The notes below the pieces were generated by a model. It made no database searches. It was not told the origin of the DNA and was given only the letters and a program-made list of their open reading frames with translations. A DNA stretch of 6,160 bases from CAZLYK01 sp964563495 (GTDB lineage: Bacteria > Acidobacteriota > Blastocatellia > RBC074). Position numbers and translations under genes: made by a program. Within the stretch, counting starts at the first letter, position 1; each line of letters starts with the position of its first letter. The DNA lies in NCBI GenBank assembly GCA_964563495.1, contig CAZLYK010000221.1:1-6160 (forward strand), in the 5' to 3' direction. Of this stretch, positions 6,102-6,160 are shown piece after piece.

Positions 6102-6160
6102 GCGTGTCTCCTCATTTTGGACTCAGATCGCAATCAGATCTACTCCGACATCTGGGTTAA
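6102..6160 (-). other. Partial upstream region of the receptor gene with a small symmetric motif
   Basis: Only 59 bases upstream of the receptor gene are present. Apart from the ribosome binding site, they contain an imperfect symmetric element at 6125-6141: arms AGATC and GATCT around a 7-base spacer, which also reads as CAGATC repeated at an 11-base interval. I see no convincing -10/-35 pair. The promoter may lie beyond the window, so the motif is recorded only as a possible operator or chance palindrome. Confidence 0.25.
6108..6113 (-). promoter_or_regulatory. Shine-Dalgarno sequence of the receptor gene
   Basis: GAGGAG on the minus strand sits six bases before the ATG of the outer-membrane receptor and fixes that start. 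It is the only strong ribosome binding site in the window. The two downstream genes have a weak AGG and no evident site respectively, which suggests that the receptor is made in larger amounts. Confidence 0.85.

Noticed and set aside
6125..6141. AGATC-N7-GATCT as an operator of the receptor gene
   Set aside because: Five-base arms are short enough to arise by chance, and the promoter position is unknown because the window ends. It is noted only inside the low-confidence upstream feature.

Overview
The window looks like chromosomal DNA of an Acidobacteriota bacterium, possibly from the Blastocatellia or a related class. The main reason is a 1261-residue Oar-like outer-membrane receptor with an N-terminal carboxypeptidase-regulatory-like domain, a family greatly expanded in that phylum, next to secreted TPR proteins. 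No taxonomic marker gene is present, so the assignment rests on protein style alone.

All three supported genes lie on the minus strand, so transcription runs from high to low coordinates. First is the Oar/TonB-dependent-receptor-like protein (6101-2316), with a strong GAGGAG ribosome binding site. After 77 bases comes a secreted protein with a CnaB/carboxypeptidase-regulatory-like domain followed by TPRs (2238-1198). After a further 18 bases comes a secreted all-TPR protein (1179-61). The 77-base gap holds a perfect 12-bp hairpin followed by a T-tract on the minus strand. This is a textbook intrinsic terminator sitting only a few bases before the ribosome binding site of the second gene. The two TPR genes are therefore either expressed by partial readthrough or from a promoter inside the receptor gene.

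The most unusual structure is a short interspersed repeat built from ACAGGATT-like units. Two 43-bp copies, 2159 bp apart and in the same orientation, match at 37 of 43 positions without gaps, and all six differences are transitions. One copy starts at the stop codon of the last gene and fills its 3' flank. The other lies inside the coding sequence of the middle gene, where it encodes residues 6-19, the basic n-region of the signal peptide. A decayed half copy appears to occupy the junction between the two TPR genes. In the two junctional copies the TAG stop codon is part of the conserved ATAGACA edge of the repeat.

A plausible joint role is an outer-membrane transporter or anchor with two exported TPR scaffold proteins, but substrate and function cannot be read from the sequence. 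No RNA genes, transposases, CRISPR arrays or phage genes were seen. The long plus-strand open frames opposite the receptor gene look like antisense shadows.
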